The position numbers and the translations under genes were made by a program. Source: Carnegiea gigantea (Eukaryota; Streptophyta; Magnoliopsida; Caryophyllales; Cactaceae). From it: a stretch of DNA of 64,000 nt. The stretch covers positions 50,001-114,000 of the forward strand of contig JAKOGI010002152.1 of NCBI GenBank assembly GCA_029747015.1, read 5' to 3'. The notes below the pieces were generated by a model. The model ran no database searches, had not been told where the DNA came from, and saw only the letters and a program-made list of their open reading frames with translations. This document shows positions 33,386 through 45,989 of the stretch, one piece after another. Numbering within the stretch: position 1 is the first letter of the stretch; every line of letters starts with the position of its first letter.

Positions 33386-33417
33386 CCCGGTTGTACAATT
33401 GCAATTGTACAACCGGG
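33386..33417. repeat. Perfect 32-bp palindrome at the left of MULE copy B
   Basis: Each arm is CCCGGTTGTACAATTG or its exact complement, with no spacer, centred at 33401/33402. The unit A equivalent (about 12050-12078) keeps one arm (CAATTGTACAACCGG) and a decayed other arm. It is followed in both units by GGCGCGCC. Confidence 0.9.
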
Positions 33418-33879
33418 CCCACAAAATGTCCATCTGGCGCGCCACATACACAGAAAAAATAAAATCACCGCAAAAAAAATCAAAACAAAAGAGCACTCAT
33501 AACCATAAGTTCAAACACGACCCAAAAACTTCCGCTCACTTTCTCTCTCCAAAACCGCTTAAAATTTGTGCTCAATTCAGCGAAATTGTGCTGCATTTGC
33601 TCATGGAATCTACTAAGAAATTTTTGGAAAATCATCACTAAAGCTTGAATCAAATACTTCGATGTAAGTTTTAGTAAAAAATGAAATTTATTTGCATGTT
33701 CGAAACAAACAATGAATTCACTTCGCATTCTAGGTTGTAAGGAAATCGTGCATTCATAAACTTGCTTTCACAATGTTTGCAGATGGAAACTTACCATTCA
33801 ATAGTAGGGAAGAAGAGATCTGCTACTGATGAATCAAACATTGCTCAAAAAAGGTATGTTGAAAACCTTAAACCTAATA

Positions 33880-34600
33880 TTAGTGAGCCAACATACATAA
33901 CCAATGAGCAGTAACTATGAATAACTGATTCTGTCAACACATTAACAAGAAACCACTTAATTTGATGTTGATTAATGACATGCAACACACTTTTACCTTC
34001 CTCTTCTTATTTTGTTGTATAGTGAGTCGTACCTTATATTGTAGTGAGCTATGGCTTGATTTTAGTAAGCTGTAAATTATATTGTATTGGCTGTCAACAT
34101 GTGCTTGCTATAGTCAGTTGTGCCTTATATTCTAGTGATCTATGCCTTGAATTTACTGAGCCATGACTAGAATTTAGTGAGTTGTAAATTATATTCTATT
34201 CGCTATCAACATATACATGTTGTAGTGAGTTGTACGTTATACTGCAGTGAGCTATGGGTTGAATTTAGTGAGCCATGACTACAATTTGATACCATATATT
34301 CTAGTGTGCTATAAATTATATTGTAGTGAGCCATGACTAGAATTTAGTGAGCTGTAAATTATATTCTATTCGCTGTCAACATATGCATGTTGTAGTGAGT
34401 TGTATGTTATATCGTAGTGAGCTATGGGTTGAATTTAGTGAGCCATGACTACAATTTGGTACCATATATTCTAATGTGCAGCTAGAACCCCAGTCTCTTT
34501 CCATAAACTAATTCACATATATAGTGAGTTGTATCTTGTGTTATAGTCAGCCATGATATCATTATAGTGAGCTACACCTTTTATTATAGTGGACTATCAC
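33880..34600 (+). repeat. AGTGAGC array B1 (intron 1)
   Basis: Counterpart of A1 with the same higher-order blocks (TATTCGCTATCAACATA, GAATTTAGTGAGCCATGAC). Confidence 0.85.
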
Positions 34601-34934
34601 ATGTACTTTAATATTAACATTACATGTAATACTATTTGATAGATCGAAGACAGTAGGGTTAAGCACAAGCCCTCAGGATATAATTATGCAAGTTGTCAAA
34701 GACATCTCTTCTGATCCAGTGAACTTCAGGTAATTACACTTCAAAAATATTCTAAACACACACAATATAGTTCACTGCACTAAAAATTGTCTTTCACTTT
34801 TTTATTGAAGCCCAATGTATCAAAATAATACAAATGAAGCAAATCAAGGAATGCATGAGGATATTACTCATAATTTAGGCAAAGGTGTGTCTACATTATG
34901 TAAGTTTATATGTAATGATTTGAATTGTATATGC

Positions 34935-35335
34935 AGTGAGGAGGTGAAATTGTATTCAAAGGAGATGTACATCTACAATTATATTTTAGTGAGCTAGACT
35001 GCATTTGCAGTGAGCAAACAACGACGTTAAGTGAGCTGAACTGCAATTGTAGTGAGTAGACAACTATATTTAGTGGGCTGAACTGTAATTCTAGTGAGCA
35101 GACAGCTTAATTTAGTGAGCTGCAATATGTACAGTTAAGCATTACAAGCCTTTTTGGTGTGCTAGTTCCTAAATCTAGTAAGTTAATCTAATATTTTGAA
35201 CACCTGGCAAACTATAGATCTAAAATTATATTTAGTGAGCTGAACTGCATTTATAGTGAGCATACAACTGTATTTAGTGAGCTCAACTGTAATTCTAGTG
35301 AGCAAACAGTTTATTTTAGTGAGCTGAACATGACA
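34935..35335 (+). repeat. AGTGAGC array B2 (intron 3)
   Basis: Counterpart of A2, ending before the exon 4 acceptor at 35358. Confidence 0.85.
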
Positions 35336-36914
35336 TTTGAGTGATACATCTTGTGCAGCTGCAAAAGAAGCAAGCAAGGAAGCTTCACCAAATCAAGAAC
35401 ATAATCCACAGCTTGAAAAGGAGCAAGAAAACCCATCCACACCAAAGGACAAAGCATCTGAAGGGAAAACTAGCTCATCAAGTATTGCTACAAAGAAGAG
35501 AAGGCTAAAACAAGAAGTTAGGAAGAATAGGAACATTTGCAGAAGTCTAATGAGCTCAGAAGATGAACACATCCAAGCTCCCATGGTAGGGGAATAACAA
35601 ATGGTGGTGCCAGAAGAACAAACTATGTATGCTGTGGAACAATCACAGCCTACTCAACAAGAAGAGGGAGAACAAGATCAACAAAAAACAAGAGAACCAC
35701 CTCAACAAAACACTCCCACAGTAGGGGAAAAACAAAAGGTGGTGCTTGGAAAAAGGAAAAAGGGGCCAAAGAAAAATGATGCACATGAGAAGATTGTCAA
35801 AAAAGACCAAAGGGGGGAAACAAGAATTCAGAGGAGAGAATCCCCTAATGTTACCAAAAACACTACCCAAGAAAGCTCCGAAAAAACAATCACTGACATT
35901 AACCAACAACCTTCAGAGGAAACAGATGATACTGTAGAGGATACCACTTACAAAATGCTTCCTCTTGGCCTTGATCATGAATCTAACTCTGATGATGAAG
36001 TGTTGGTGAAGAGAATCAAGAAGATAAAACAACCAACAAAGTCCAGACCAAAGCAAATGCAAGTGAGGTCAAAAAAGTTTGTTAAGGCACAAGCTGAGAA
36101 AGAGAGACAGGTTGTCCAGAGGAGTCCAAAAACTCCTGTAAAGCGTGGACAACTCTCAGTTTTGAAACATGAAAAACAACATAAATCCCCGAAACAGCAC
36201 ACAAGTGCTAGGACCCCAAGGCTATGCAATCTGTGCCAAAGCATGCAGAGGTAGACAAAAAACCCAGAAAGATCTTTCAAACCAGAATGTCACCATGAGG
36301 CTTTGTTGCAATGATTGATAATTTCAATGAGGAACAAAGACAAGCAATACAAGATATATGGTTTGGAGGATTCCTCCATTTACAAGTAAATGAATTGCCA
36401 GAGGATTTATGCAATGGCCTGTAGATAGATTTGACCCATACTAAGTCACCTTGTACATATCACCTGAGAAAAACATTAAGATTACATCAATCGATGTGCA
36501 TCTCACATTGGCACTCCCCATTGGTGGAAGGAAGGTTCAGGAGTTTTATGGCAAAAAGCCAAAAGATGCTAAATACAATGAAGTCCTTGTTGCACAGAGA
36601 AAAGAGTGGAATCTGGAAGATGGGACCCCTAAGCTCAGCCAAATGCCACAACACATACTGAGCCACACTGATACAGGGGAAAGTTTCAAGAGAAACTTTG
36701 TATTGTATATGGTTTTTTGCTTTTTCAACAGTTCAAAGAATGTACATTGTGCACCCTATTTTGTCAAAAATGTTGAAGATATAGCGACAATTGATTGGTG
36801 TTAGTACACCATTGACAGATTGTGTGAATCTATCAAAAAGAAGGCTTCAAACTTTAATGGCCATATTCTCTTCTTGATGGTAAGTTTCTTCTACTCTACC
36901 ATACTATCATGTTT

Positions 36915-37100
36915 TTAGTGAGCACAAAGTCACATTCAGTGAGCTGAACATATATACTTAGCGAGTAGAACAACATTTTCAGTGAGCTTAACATATATCA
37001 TGGTGAGTAGACCATTTACTTTATTGAGCAGAACATACATTTTAGTAAGCAGAATGTGTATTTTAGTGAGCACAACAAAGCTTTTGGTGAGCTATGGAGA
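36915..37100 (+). repeat. AGTGAGC array B3 (intron 4, left of TR-GAG2)
   Basis: Counterpart of A3. It includes the full host sequence up to the TR-GAG2 5' LTR that is deleted in A. Confidence 0.8.
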
Positions 37101-37128
37101 ACTTTATCATATGTGACAATTGTCTATT

Positions 37129-38363
37129 TGATAAGTGCTTGTCATATATAACATTTTAGGGTCATTTTGCTACATTTTTAGGAGAATTATGTGCTTAATG
37201 TTAAATTTTATACTCATGTTCTCGATTGGTGCTTGGGTATGGTTGTCTGATGATTATTGTAGGATTTTAGGCCATTTGACCCAGCATTTGACCCTCATTT
37301 GACTGTATTTTGACCCCCCACGGGCATCCATGTGATGCTACGCCTGTGGAGCAAGAGAAGAGTAGAGAATTTTGGGTCCAGCAAGCACCACGAGCTGCCA
37401 ATGGTGACTACCATGCCCGTGGTGAAAACATAACTATTTGCCTGTTCATTTTCTCTCATCGTGTGGCTGAGGTTCATTGTGTTTCTTTATAAATAGGGTT
37501 ATTTTCACAGCAAACCATCATTCCATCCTCATTCCACTATCCATAATCCACCATCTAGTTAGAATTTAGATTAGATTAGAGGAAGAGCAAGTTGAAGGTG
37601 AAGATTGCAAATATTCCAGGTCGAGTTTGCAATGACAGTTCAAGCGTGCATTGGCCGAGCAATTCCTCTCCATTCTCTTCTCTTTTATCTTTATATTTTT
37701 ATGCTTTTAGATTATCGTTGATGTTTATGTTAAGTTTTGGATTATTAATCTTAGAATTGAGTTGAGTTGTTGTGATTGAATCAATTCTTGTTTTGGTCTA
37801 AAAGTGCTTTGGATATGTCGGGTTACTCTACTGAATCTTAGATGTTGATCTGCGAGTACGAAACTTGATCAATTTCTTGCTTATTTTAGACATACGGTGA
37901 AGAATTGAAAGGTGACACTAGATGTTGGAAAACTAAAATTCGACTTAAGTGGGTGAGATCTTGAGAAAGATTTACCGTTTAAGAAACCTCTAAATTTGAT
38001 AGTCGCGTTCTTAATGATCTTAGATTAATCAAAAACCCTTGAGAAATGGTAGTTAATTAGATATAAGAATTCCATTCCACCTTGAAAGGTGGAATGAGGG
38101 GTTTGATAAATCGATTATCGATTTTGGAATTACTTATCTAAAGAAAAGGCGCTTGATTAATTCTTGAGTTGGGAAATTGCTTGGTTTGATTAAATTCCTT
38201 GATTGATTATCCATTATATTAGATAGTAGATTAGTTAAATTTCATTCTTAAATTTAGATTCGCCTAGTATATCTTGAGAGAATATAGTCTAATAGATAAA
38301 CCTAGTCTCTATGGGATCGACCTTGATTTGCTACAACACCACCGTGCGTTTGCGGGCCTATCA
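37129..38363 (+). repeat. 5' LTR of TR-GAG2, unit B
   Basis: 1235 bp, TGATAAGTGC... to ...GGCCTATCA. Confidence 0.9.
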
Positions 38364-38385
38364 AGTTTTTAGCGCCGTTGCCAGG
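38364..38385 (+). other. Primer binding site of TR-GAG2
   Basis: AGTTTTTAGCGCCGTTGCCA directly follows the 5' LTR. It matches the PBS of TR-GAG1 except for G-to-A changes. Confidence 0.75.
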
Positions 38386-38492
38386 GACTATCATTGAATA
38401 TTGGGTTTTTCTCGATAGGTTTGATAAGCATTTTGTTTTTCTTTGAAAAAAAACTAAAAAAATTTGAAATTAAAAAAAATTAAGCAAAAGAA

Positions 38493-38868
38493 ATGGCAAT
38501 TTTTCATTTCCTCCAATTTAAGCATGAATTATTTTGGTGCTATTTTAAGCGTTTAAATGTCTTCCTTACTCAATGTGGTTATTGTGTGAGTAAATGGGAA
38601 ATTTTGGCCATTGCTGATGAGGATGTAAATAGTAAAACTTGAGCTCTTTTAGAGTTTTGAGGTTTTCATGCTAAAAATGTTGCTGAGTCATGGTATTTGC
38701 TTAAGTGGATTGCTTGGGATTCATTTGATTTTGAGAAGGCTAGTTGTATTTTTAGATATTTATTTTCTGATCATTGCACATTCTATTCTAGATCTTATTA
38801 TGCTCCCTTTTGGTGTGATTTCTGTAATTCTTCTGACCATGATATCAATTCATGTCTTTATTATGCAT
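38493..38868 (+). pseudogene. gag-like gene of TR-GAG2, N-terminal piece
   Basis: From ATG 38493 the frame aligns with the upstream broken part of the TR-GAG1 gene: a hydrophobic HELFW-type start, KWEIL, ALLEF and then WIAWDSFDFE, followed by a Cys/His motif CDFCNSSDHDINSC near 38816-38860. There are in-frame stops (for example in KT*ALLEF near 38640). The Sirevirus cuts it at 38868, right after the knuckle. The continuation resumes at 49769, then 52815-53451. Confidence 0.65.
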
Positions 38869-40457
38869 TGTTGATTATATTTAGTTTTGATGATAACAAA
38901 TCCAAGTGTAAAAATTTGTCCAAGTAATGTTGCTCCGAACACGATCTCCAAACAGGCCTAACTGGTGTTTGTGATCTTTATTGTATTAACTGGTTTGCTA
39001 CATGTGAGAACAAGTCTTCTAGACAGGTTTTACTTGGTGATTCCATATTAAGTCAAGAACACCATCTCGACAGTTGATTGTAAAGCGTGTTCCTGAACTC
39101 TAGCAATGCAAAGAACAACCCCAGCAAACAAGGTGGCCTTGGTGTTCACAGCAGCTCTACAAATCTCGGACAAGATGACTGGTTCAAAACAAGAAGTCTT
39201 GGGTATATAGGTTTATTTAATTAGGTTTTATTTAATTAGACTCTTGTTAATATGCCAATATTGAAAACATCATTTTAAACACCTCTTGAATCGGTATTTG
39301 CGCTAAGTGTTTCAGAACACCAGTTGCGAACAACCCTGCAAACAGGGTGCCTAGGGTGTTTCTGAACTGTAGTGGCCATACCCGATTATTTTTGAAAATT
39401 CATTTTGGTTGGCCAAGATCTCCAGAATACTTTCTTTGAATTTCAAAATTGTTATTTTTCTGGAGAGGATAGTTCTTGAAAATATTATGGAGATTTGCGA
39501 AAATAGGTTTGGGAGATTTGCCAAATCAAAAGATTCCTATGACTATATTTTCGGATTTGGTAAAAGCTGAAAATCTCTTTAAACCTCTTCACGGCTATGG
39601 GAAGATAAGGGTTATCTTTTAAGATAACAAAATCCCTTATATTTTGGGATAAATTCATCATTAGCGGTTGGAGAATATATTTTGTTTGCAAATCATTTTC
39701 CATACTTAGCTGATTCTTTGGTTTTTGACCGTTGGACCTTGTGTTTAAAAACCGCAGCTTTTCTCTCCCATAGAGAAGCCGAGAAGCAGATAGAAAAAAC
39801 TCAGACTGAAAAAGAGAAGCAACACAGCTTTCTGAAAAATCTGGAAAAAATCAGGAAACTCGGTTTTCACATTAAAATTCTTGAGCTTCATTCTGAAAAG
39901 CAAAACCGTGACAAGCTGTGTTTGATTTGAGTTTTCAAACCATTGGCATAATAGGATCTTCATTGTACCTTACATCTGCTTAGTGAGAAGCACCCCCTGG
40001 AAGGTGTTTGTAACCCTGATCTTGGATCAGAAAAGTGAGTGACTGTGTCCTAGTCGTGTGGACTTGGACGTGTCTAATCTTGCGAAGGTTGGACGTGGTG
40101 TAACCTGTCTTTGGGAAGAAGGTTACGTGGTTGCAAGTTGTAACAAGGTGTGTTACATTTGTAACGTGTGAAGCCCGTTAGTGAAAGTGGTTAAATCCTA
40201 CACGAGGTAGGTCGTGGTTTTTCACACCTCAGTTGGGCTAGAGGTGTTTTCCACGTAAAAATTGTGTGTGCTTTATTTTCCGCATTTATCTTGGTGATTT
40301 TCGCATCTGCAATATTTGAGAACACCCCGTGCAAACAAGCTATCAGGGTGTTTGTCATTTGAGAACAACCTCTGTGAGGGTGTTTGTTATTTACAACGCG
40401 AAAATCAGACACCACAATTCACCCCCCTCTTGTGGTTGTATACTCACGAACTCAACA
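38869..40457 (+). repeat. 5' LTR of the Sirevirus
   Basis: 1589 bp, TGTTGATTATATTT... to ...CACGAACTCAACA. It contains an extra 14-bp tandem piece (TTTATTTAATTAGG near 39210) that the 3' LTR lacks. Minus-strand open frames in it are not genes. Confidence 0.95.
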
Positions 40458-40459
40458 AG

Positions 40460-40471
40460 TGGTATCAGAGC
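40460..40471 (+). other. Primer binding site of the Sirevirus
   Basis: TGGTATCAGAGC, complementary to the 3' end of initiator tRNA-Met, two bases after the 5' LTR. Confidence 0.92.
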
Positions 40472-40512
40472 GGTTCTCTTACAAAAGGTTAACACCTTGA
40501 GAGATTCTGAAG

Positions 40513-42246
40513 ATGAGTACCCCACAAGGAATTCTTGAAGGGCAATCCATTACTCGTCCACCCTATTTCAACGGCCAACATTATAGTTGGTGGAAGAATA
40601 GGATGGAGAACTATATTCAGGCAGAAGATTATGAATTATGGATGCTCATCAAGAACGGGCCCCTTGTTACCACCAAGGTGCTTGAAGATGGTAAGAAGGT
40701 TCCCAAGGAATCCATAGAGTTTGATGCCGAGGACTACAAGAAAATGGAGAAAAATGCCAAGGCCAAAAAGCTTCTATATTTTGGCCTAGGACCCGATGAA
40801 TACACTCGCATCTCTGAGTGTGAATCAGCCCAAGCTATCTGGAATGCTCTGCAAGTTGCTCATGAAGGTACGAGTCAAGTTAAACAATCTAGAATTGAGC
40901 TACTTATGCGACAATATGAGTTGTTTGATATGGGTGATCATGAAACTGTGATGGACATGTATACACGGTTCACCCACATCACGAACGAGTTAAAATCCCT
41001 GGGAAGATCTTTCACCACTGAAGAGTTGGTGAGGAAAATCCTCAGAATTTTACCTCGCACGTGGGAGGCCAAAGTAACAGCCATCCAAGAGGCTAAAGAC
41101 ATGAACAAGATCACCCTCGACGAGTTGATTGGTAATCTCCAGACCTATGAACTCCGAAAGAACTCACAGCAAAGAGAGGAGCAAAAGAAGGATCGTGGGC
41201 TTGCCTTGAAAGCACATGAGGACACTGACTCTGACCTTGAAGATGAAGAAATGGCCCTAATGTCCAGAAAATTCAAGAAATTCTTCAAAAAGGTCAAGGA
41301 AAACAACAAAAGAAAAGACTTCAGCAAGTCCAGAAACACCTCCAAAGAACAGCTCACAGGGTGTTTCAAGTGCGGCAAACCAGATCACTTAGTCAAAAAT
41401 TGCCCTCTGCTTCGAGAAGATCAGACGCCCGAACACCCTCGAAAACAGGTTCGAAAACACCCTGTAAACAATCTGGGCAAGCGATTCTCGAAAGCTATGC
41501 TGGCTGCTTGGGGAGATTCCTCTGAGGATGAAGGAGAATCTGAAGCTGAGGAAGGGGTCGTAGCACTTATGGCACAAAGTGATTCAGATTCAGATGATGA
41601 ATCAACAATCAGCCTCTCAAATCTCAAGAGCAAGGTACATGGTCTTAACAAAGCTACTTTAAAAAAACTTCTATATAATTTGATAGACACTTGTGCTGAT
41701 CTAAAAAGAGAAGTTCGTGACCTAGAACTTGAAAATGAAATTCTTAAAAATGAAAACCTCAGTTTACATGAGAATATTAACTTGCTCAAAGAAAACCTCT
41801 TTATAAAAGAAGGAGATTATTCTCGAATGGAGGAAAAACTCTTTGAGGTAGAAGGAATGGTTGAGTCCTTGCTCAAGGAGAACAAAGGTTTGCATGCTGA
41901 TATAGAAAAACTGGAAAACGAGCTTACCACAACCAAGTGCTGGAACGAGTCCTCACAAGCCCTTGATTGGTTAAACACTCACCACAGTCGAAACAAAAAG
42001 GGACTTGGGTATAAGCCTAAACGAACAGTCTACCCAATTCACAGAAAGTATGTGGGATTACCTGAAAACATTGTTTGCTTTCATTGTGGCAAAACGGGTC
42101 ATTATAGATACACTTGCCCTTTAAGAAAACATGCCAATGAAAAGAATGAAAGGTATGTGAAACAAATCTCGATTAGAAAAGATGAGCTTTACATGTCTAA
42201 AAGAATGGGACCCAAGTGGATCTGGGTTTCCAAAAGTAACCCGTGA
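40513..42246 (+). CDS. gag: Sirevirus Gag
   Basis: A 577-aa open frame, start ATG 40513 shortly after the PBS. Residues 1-230 match the copia gag domain (WWKNRMENYIQAEDYELW near the start). There are two CCHC zinc knuckles: CFKCGKPDHLVKNC at about residue 284 and CFHCGKTGHYRYTC at about residue 522. Between them lie an acidic Ser/Asp stretch and a long coiled coil (about residues 395-480, LELENEILKNENL type), a Sirevirus trait. The C-terminus ends GPKWIWVSKSNP before TGA at 42244-42246. Gag forms the cytoplasmic particle and packages RNA. The frame continues without shift into protease after the TGA, so read-through is possible, but the stop could also be a mutation. Confidence 0.92.
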   Translation: MSTPQGILEGQSITRPPYFNGQHYSWWKNRMENYIQAEDYELWMLIKNGPLVTTKVLEDGKKVPKESIEFDAEDYKKMEKNAKAKKLLYFGLGPDEYTRISECESAQAIWNALQVAHEGTSQVKQSRIELLMRQYELFDMGDHETVMDMYTRFTHITNELKSLGRSFTTEELVRKILRILPRTWEAKVTAIQEAKDMNKITLDELIGNLQTYELRKNSQQREEQKKDRGLALKAHEDTDSDLEDEEMALMSRKFKKFFKKVKENNKRKDFSKSRNTSKEQLTGCFKCGKPDHLVKNCPLLREDQTPEHPRKQVRKHPVNNLGKRFSKAMLAAWGDSSEDEGESEAEEGVVALMAQSDSDSDDESTISLSNLKSKVHGLNKATLKKLLYNLIDTCADLKREVRDLELENEILKNENLSLHENINLLKENLFIKEGDYSRMEEKLFEVEGMVESLLKENKGLHADIEKLENELTTTKCWNESSQALDWLNTHHSRNKKGLGYKPKRTVYPIHRKYVGLPENIVCFHCGKTGHYRYTCPLRKHANEKNERYVKQISIRKDELYMSKRMGPKWIWVSKSNP

Positions 42247-43074
42247 TTTGTTTTGCAGGCTGAAGTGAGAGAGAACAACCTTACGAACAACCTCACTAAC
42301 ACCCTTGGAAACAGGCAGTTGTGGTTTGTTGATAGTGGGTGTTCACGGTACATGACTGGTGAAAGATCAAACTTTCTCTCACTTACAGCTCTGAATGGTG
42401 GGAGTGTAGCATTTGGAAACGGCAAGTCTGGGACAATTGTCGGTATAGGTAATATTGGTAAAACTCTCTCCCACTCAATTGATAATGTGCACTTAGTTGA
42501 TGGGTTAAAGCACAATTTGCTAAGTGTGTCCCAACTGTGTGACAAGAACAACCTAGTACTGTTTTCAAAAACACGTTGCTTGGTTGTGAATGACGACACA
42601 GGAGATGTTGTGTTGAGGGGGAAGCGATGTCAAAATGTTTATAAAGTTTGTATTTCCACTCTTCCCCAAAATAATCTGACTTGTTTAAATGCATTAAATG
42701 ATGATATAATGCTATGGCACAAGAGACTAGGTCATGTAAGCTTATCCTTATTAAACAAACTTGTTTCAAAAGACCTAGTTATTGGACTACCTTCCATCAA
42801 ATTTAATGATGACAAGGTATGTGAAGCTTGTGCAAAAGGCAAACAAGTCAGATCTTCTTTTAAATCGAAAAAATGTGTAAGCACTACTCGACCTCTAGAA
42901 TTATTACACATTGATTTGTGTGGTCCCATGAGGGTAACCAGTAGAGGTGGGAAAAAGTATGTGCTTGTTGTAGTGGATGATTACTCTCGATTTACTTGGA
43001 CCTTGTTTTTGGCATCCAAAGATGAAACTTTGAGAATTTTATTGCCTTTCTCAAAAAGGTTGAAAAGAGAGTAG
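42247..43074 (+). pseudogene. pol: Sirevirus Pol, part 1: protease and integrase N-terminus
   Basis: It is in the same frame as gag, directly after its TGA. It shows the aspartic protease active site (WFVDSGCS at about 42322-42345), the integrase HHCC zinc domain (WHKRLGHVSL near 42715 and CEACAKGKQ near 42823), and the first catalytic Asp (LLHIDLCGPM near 42902). The frame is lost near 43030, where a T run in the codons for a conserved Thr-Phe-Glu is one base short, and a stop follows at 43072-43074. The rest of pol is in the next frame. One indel is the only break here, so damage is recent. Confidence 0.88.
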
Positions 43075-45527
43075 GACACTCTTTAATTAGCTTGAGATCT
43101 GATCATGGAATTGAGTTTGAAAATGTAAGTTTTATTAACTATTGTAATGAACATGGTGTTGATCATAACTTCTCAGCCCCAAGAACACCCCAACAAAATG
43201 GGGTGGTTGAGCGCAAAAATCGAACCCTGGAAGACATGACCAGAACAATGCTTATAGCTAGTGGTCTTCCTAGGTATTTCTGGGCAGAAGCATTGAGCAC
43301 CTCATGTTACATTATAAATAGATGCATGATCAGACCCATTTTGAGCAAAACTCCTTATGAACTTTTCAAGGGCAGAAAACCCAATATTATGCACCTAAGG
43401 ACATTTGGTTGTAGGTGTTTTGTGCATAATAATGGGAAGGATGCCTTAGGAAAATTTGACCCTAGAAGTGATGAGGCAATATTCCTTGGCTATTCTTCTC
43501 ACAGCAAGGCATACAAAGTCTTTAACAAAAGAACCTTGTGTGTTGAGGAAAGTGTGCATGTGCTTTTTAATGAATCTAACGTGTTGAGTGAGAATGATGC
43601 ACAGGAAGATGAACTTGAATTAGGTCTTGTTCGAAAAGAAGTGTTGCTCCAAGATAAACGAGGTAAGAACACCATGGAGAAAACAACTCCTGAAGGTGTT
43701 CCTCAGAACAGCAGGCAAGGTGAACACCAAACAGGGGAAAACACCGCTGAACCCTGTTCGGAACCGTGTTCTTCAGGAATAGACTTACAAACATGTGCAG
43801 AAACAGGCTCGGGAGATGATCGTAAGCATTATGTTACGACTAGAGTAGAGCATGGGTCTGTGGATCCTCTTACTCCACGACCATGGAAGCACCATAGTTC
43901 GCACCCTCTTGATCAAATCTTGTCAGATATTAATACTGGAGTGCAAACTAGATCTAAACTAAAGAATTTTTGTGCTTTCTATGCTTTTCTTTCTAACATT
44001 GAGCCAAAAAGTGTGAATGAAGCTCTTGCAGATTCAGATTGGATCACGGCTATGCAAGAAGAGCTTCATCAATTTGAGAGAAACAAAGTATGGCACCTTG
44101 TACCTAAACCTGCAGAGAGAACAATCATTGGAACCAAGTGGGTGTTCCGAAACAAACTGGATGAGTCAGGAACAGTCACTAGGAACAAGGCACGGCTGGT
44201 TGTACAAGGATACAATCAAGAAGAAGGGATCGACTATGAAGAAACCTTTGCACCAGTTGCTAGAATTGAGGCTATTCGAATCTTAATAGCCTTTGCAGCT
44301 CATATGGAAATCAAGCTATATCAAATGGATGTTAAAAGTGCATTCCTAAACGGATACCTTAAAGAAGAGGTGTATGTCAAACAACCCCCTGGTTTTGAAA
44401 ATGGTGATTTTCCAAATCATGTTTTTAAACTTGACAAGGCACTTTATGGTTTAAAACAAGCTCCAAGAGCTTGGTATGAACGGTTGTCAAGTTTTTTACT
44501 TGAAAATGATTTTAGAAGAGGCAAGGTAGCCAATACCTTGTTTCTGAAATCTAAGGGGGAACATTTTTTGATTGTCCAAATATATGTTGATGACATTATA
44601 TTTGGTGCAACTCATCATGATTTATGCAATGAATTTTCAAATATGATGAGGAGTGAGTTTGAGATGAGCATGATGGGTGAGCTTAATTTTTTCTTAGGCT
44701 TACAAATCAAGCAAACTCCAAACGGCACCATGATCCATCAGCAAAAGTATATCAAGGAGTTACTTAAGCGTTTTGGGATGGAGTCAGCCAAACCCATAGA
44801 CACTCCTATTTCTCCTTCAACCAAGTTGGTTATGGATGATGGGAGTCCCTCAGTTGAGGAGAAACTCTATAGGGGTATGATTGGGTCACTCTTATACCTA
44901 ACCGCTAGTAGACCTGATATTGTTTTTAGTGTTGGTTTATGTGCCCATTTTCAGTCTAACCCTAAGGAAACTCATCTTAAGGCTGTTAAACGGATACTAA
45001 GGTATTTGAAACATACACCCAATTTAGCTTTATGGTATCCTAAAGGTTGCAATTTTGATCTTGTTGGATATGCTGACGCTGACTATGCTGGATTCCTAGT
45101 TGATAGAAAGAGTACCTCAGGTATGGCTCACTTTCTTGGACCTTGTTTGGTATCTTGGGCTACCAAGAAGCAACATTCAGTTGCCATGTCCACAGCAGAA
45201 GCTGAATATGTTGCAGCAGCTTCATGTTGTGCTCAACTGTTATGGATAAGGCAACAGCTTAAGGACTTTTGTGTTGACATTGGATGCATTCCTATTTTTT
45301 GTGATAACACAAGTGCAATTAACATTGCCAAAAATCCATGTCAACATAAAAGAACAAAGCATATTGACATTCGACATCATTTCTTGAGAGATAATGTTGA
45401 AAAGGGTTTAATCTCTATGAATTTTTGCTCAATGGAAAATCAAATTGCTGATATATTCACTAAGGCACTCGCTAGAGATCATTTTGAAAGAAATAGACTG
45501 GAACTAGGGTTGGTGAGAACACCCTGA
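43031..45527 (+). CDS. pol: Sirevirus Pol, part 2: integrase core, reverse transcriptase, RNase H
   Basis: After the frameshift the frame is open to TGA 45525-45527. The integrase continues with the second Asp ([10 protein letters not shown] near 43095) and the Glu block ([11 protein letters not shown] near 43190-43220). The GKG/chromodomain-like linker region is acidic. The copia RT shows [11 protein letters not shown] near 44325 and the catalytic YVDDIIFG near 44583. RNase H has DADYAG near 45075, the STAEAEYVA block near 45195 and [13 protein letters not shown] near 45300. It copies RNA to DNA in the particle and integrates it in the nucleus. All RT and RNase H catalytic residues appear intact. 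The listed start is the frameshift point, not an initiation codon. Confidence 0.9.
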
Positions 45528-45989
45528 GATACCTGTTTCCAGAACATGAACTGGGTTTGGTAAAATCAACCTTTACACCCTGTTCTCTCCCCCTGTTTGC
45601 AAATTTTATTAATAACGGATGTGATTGCATACACCCGAATTGCGTGCATTTTTTTTGTCTCTTATCTACTTAGTACAGCATAAGGGGATGTACTGGAGCC
45701 GTCTTAATGCCATTCAGTCGAATCAGATCAGACGGCAAAGAATAGGCATAATACAGAGAACAGGTACGCCCCTTGGTTGCTCGGTGTGTTTTCTTTCCTT
45801 CCCAAGGCACAAGATGTTAATGCTCCTACCCGTTGCAAATCAAGAAATCTTCTCAAAGATTCGGCTGCTCTCTCTCTCTCTCTCTCTCTTTATATGCCCT
45901 GCTCTCAGTACTATCGTTCATCTCGCCCTCAAGCAAAAACCGAACATCCTGCAAACACCTTAAACCCTAATCTCTCTCTTCTAGCAACA
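45528..45989 (+). other. Sirevirus spacer between pol and env-like ORF
   Basis: A 462-bp leader containing a (CT)n microsatellite at about 45870-45889. It stays in register with pol but contains stops. The env-like ATG at 45990 has a favourable context (AACAATGGCT). Confidence 0.7.

Noticed and set aside
39485..39963. Minus-strand frames in the Sirevirus LTR (repeated at 48791-49269)
   Set aside because: They are conserved only because the two LTRs are near-identical copies; no protein features.
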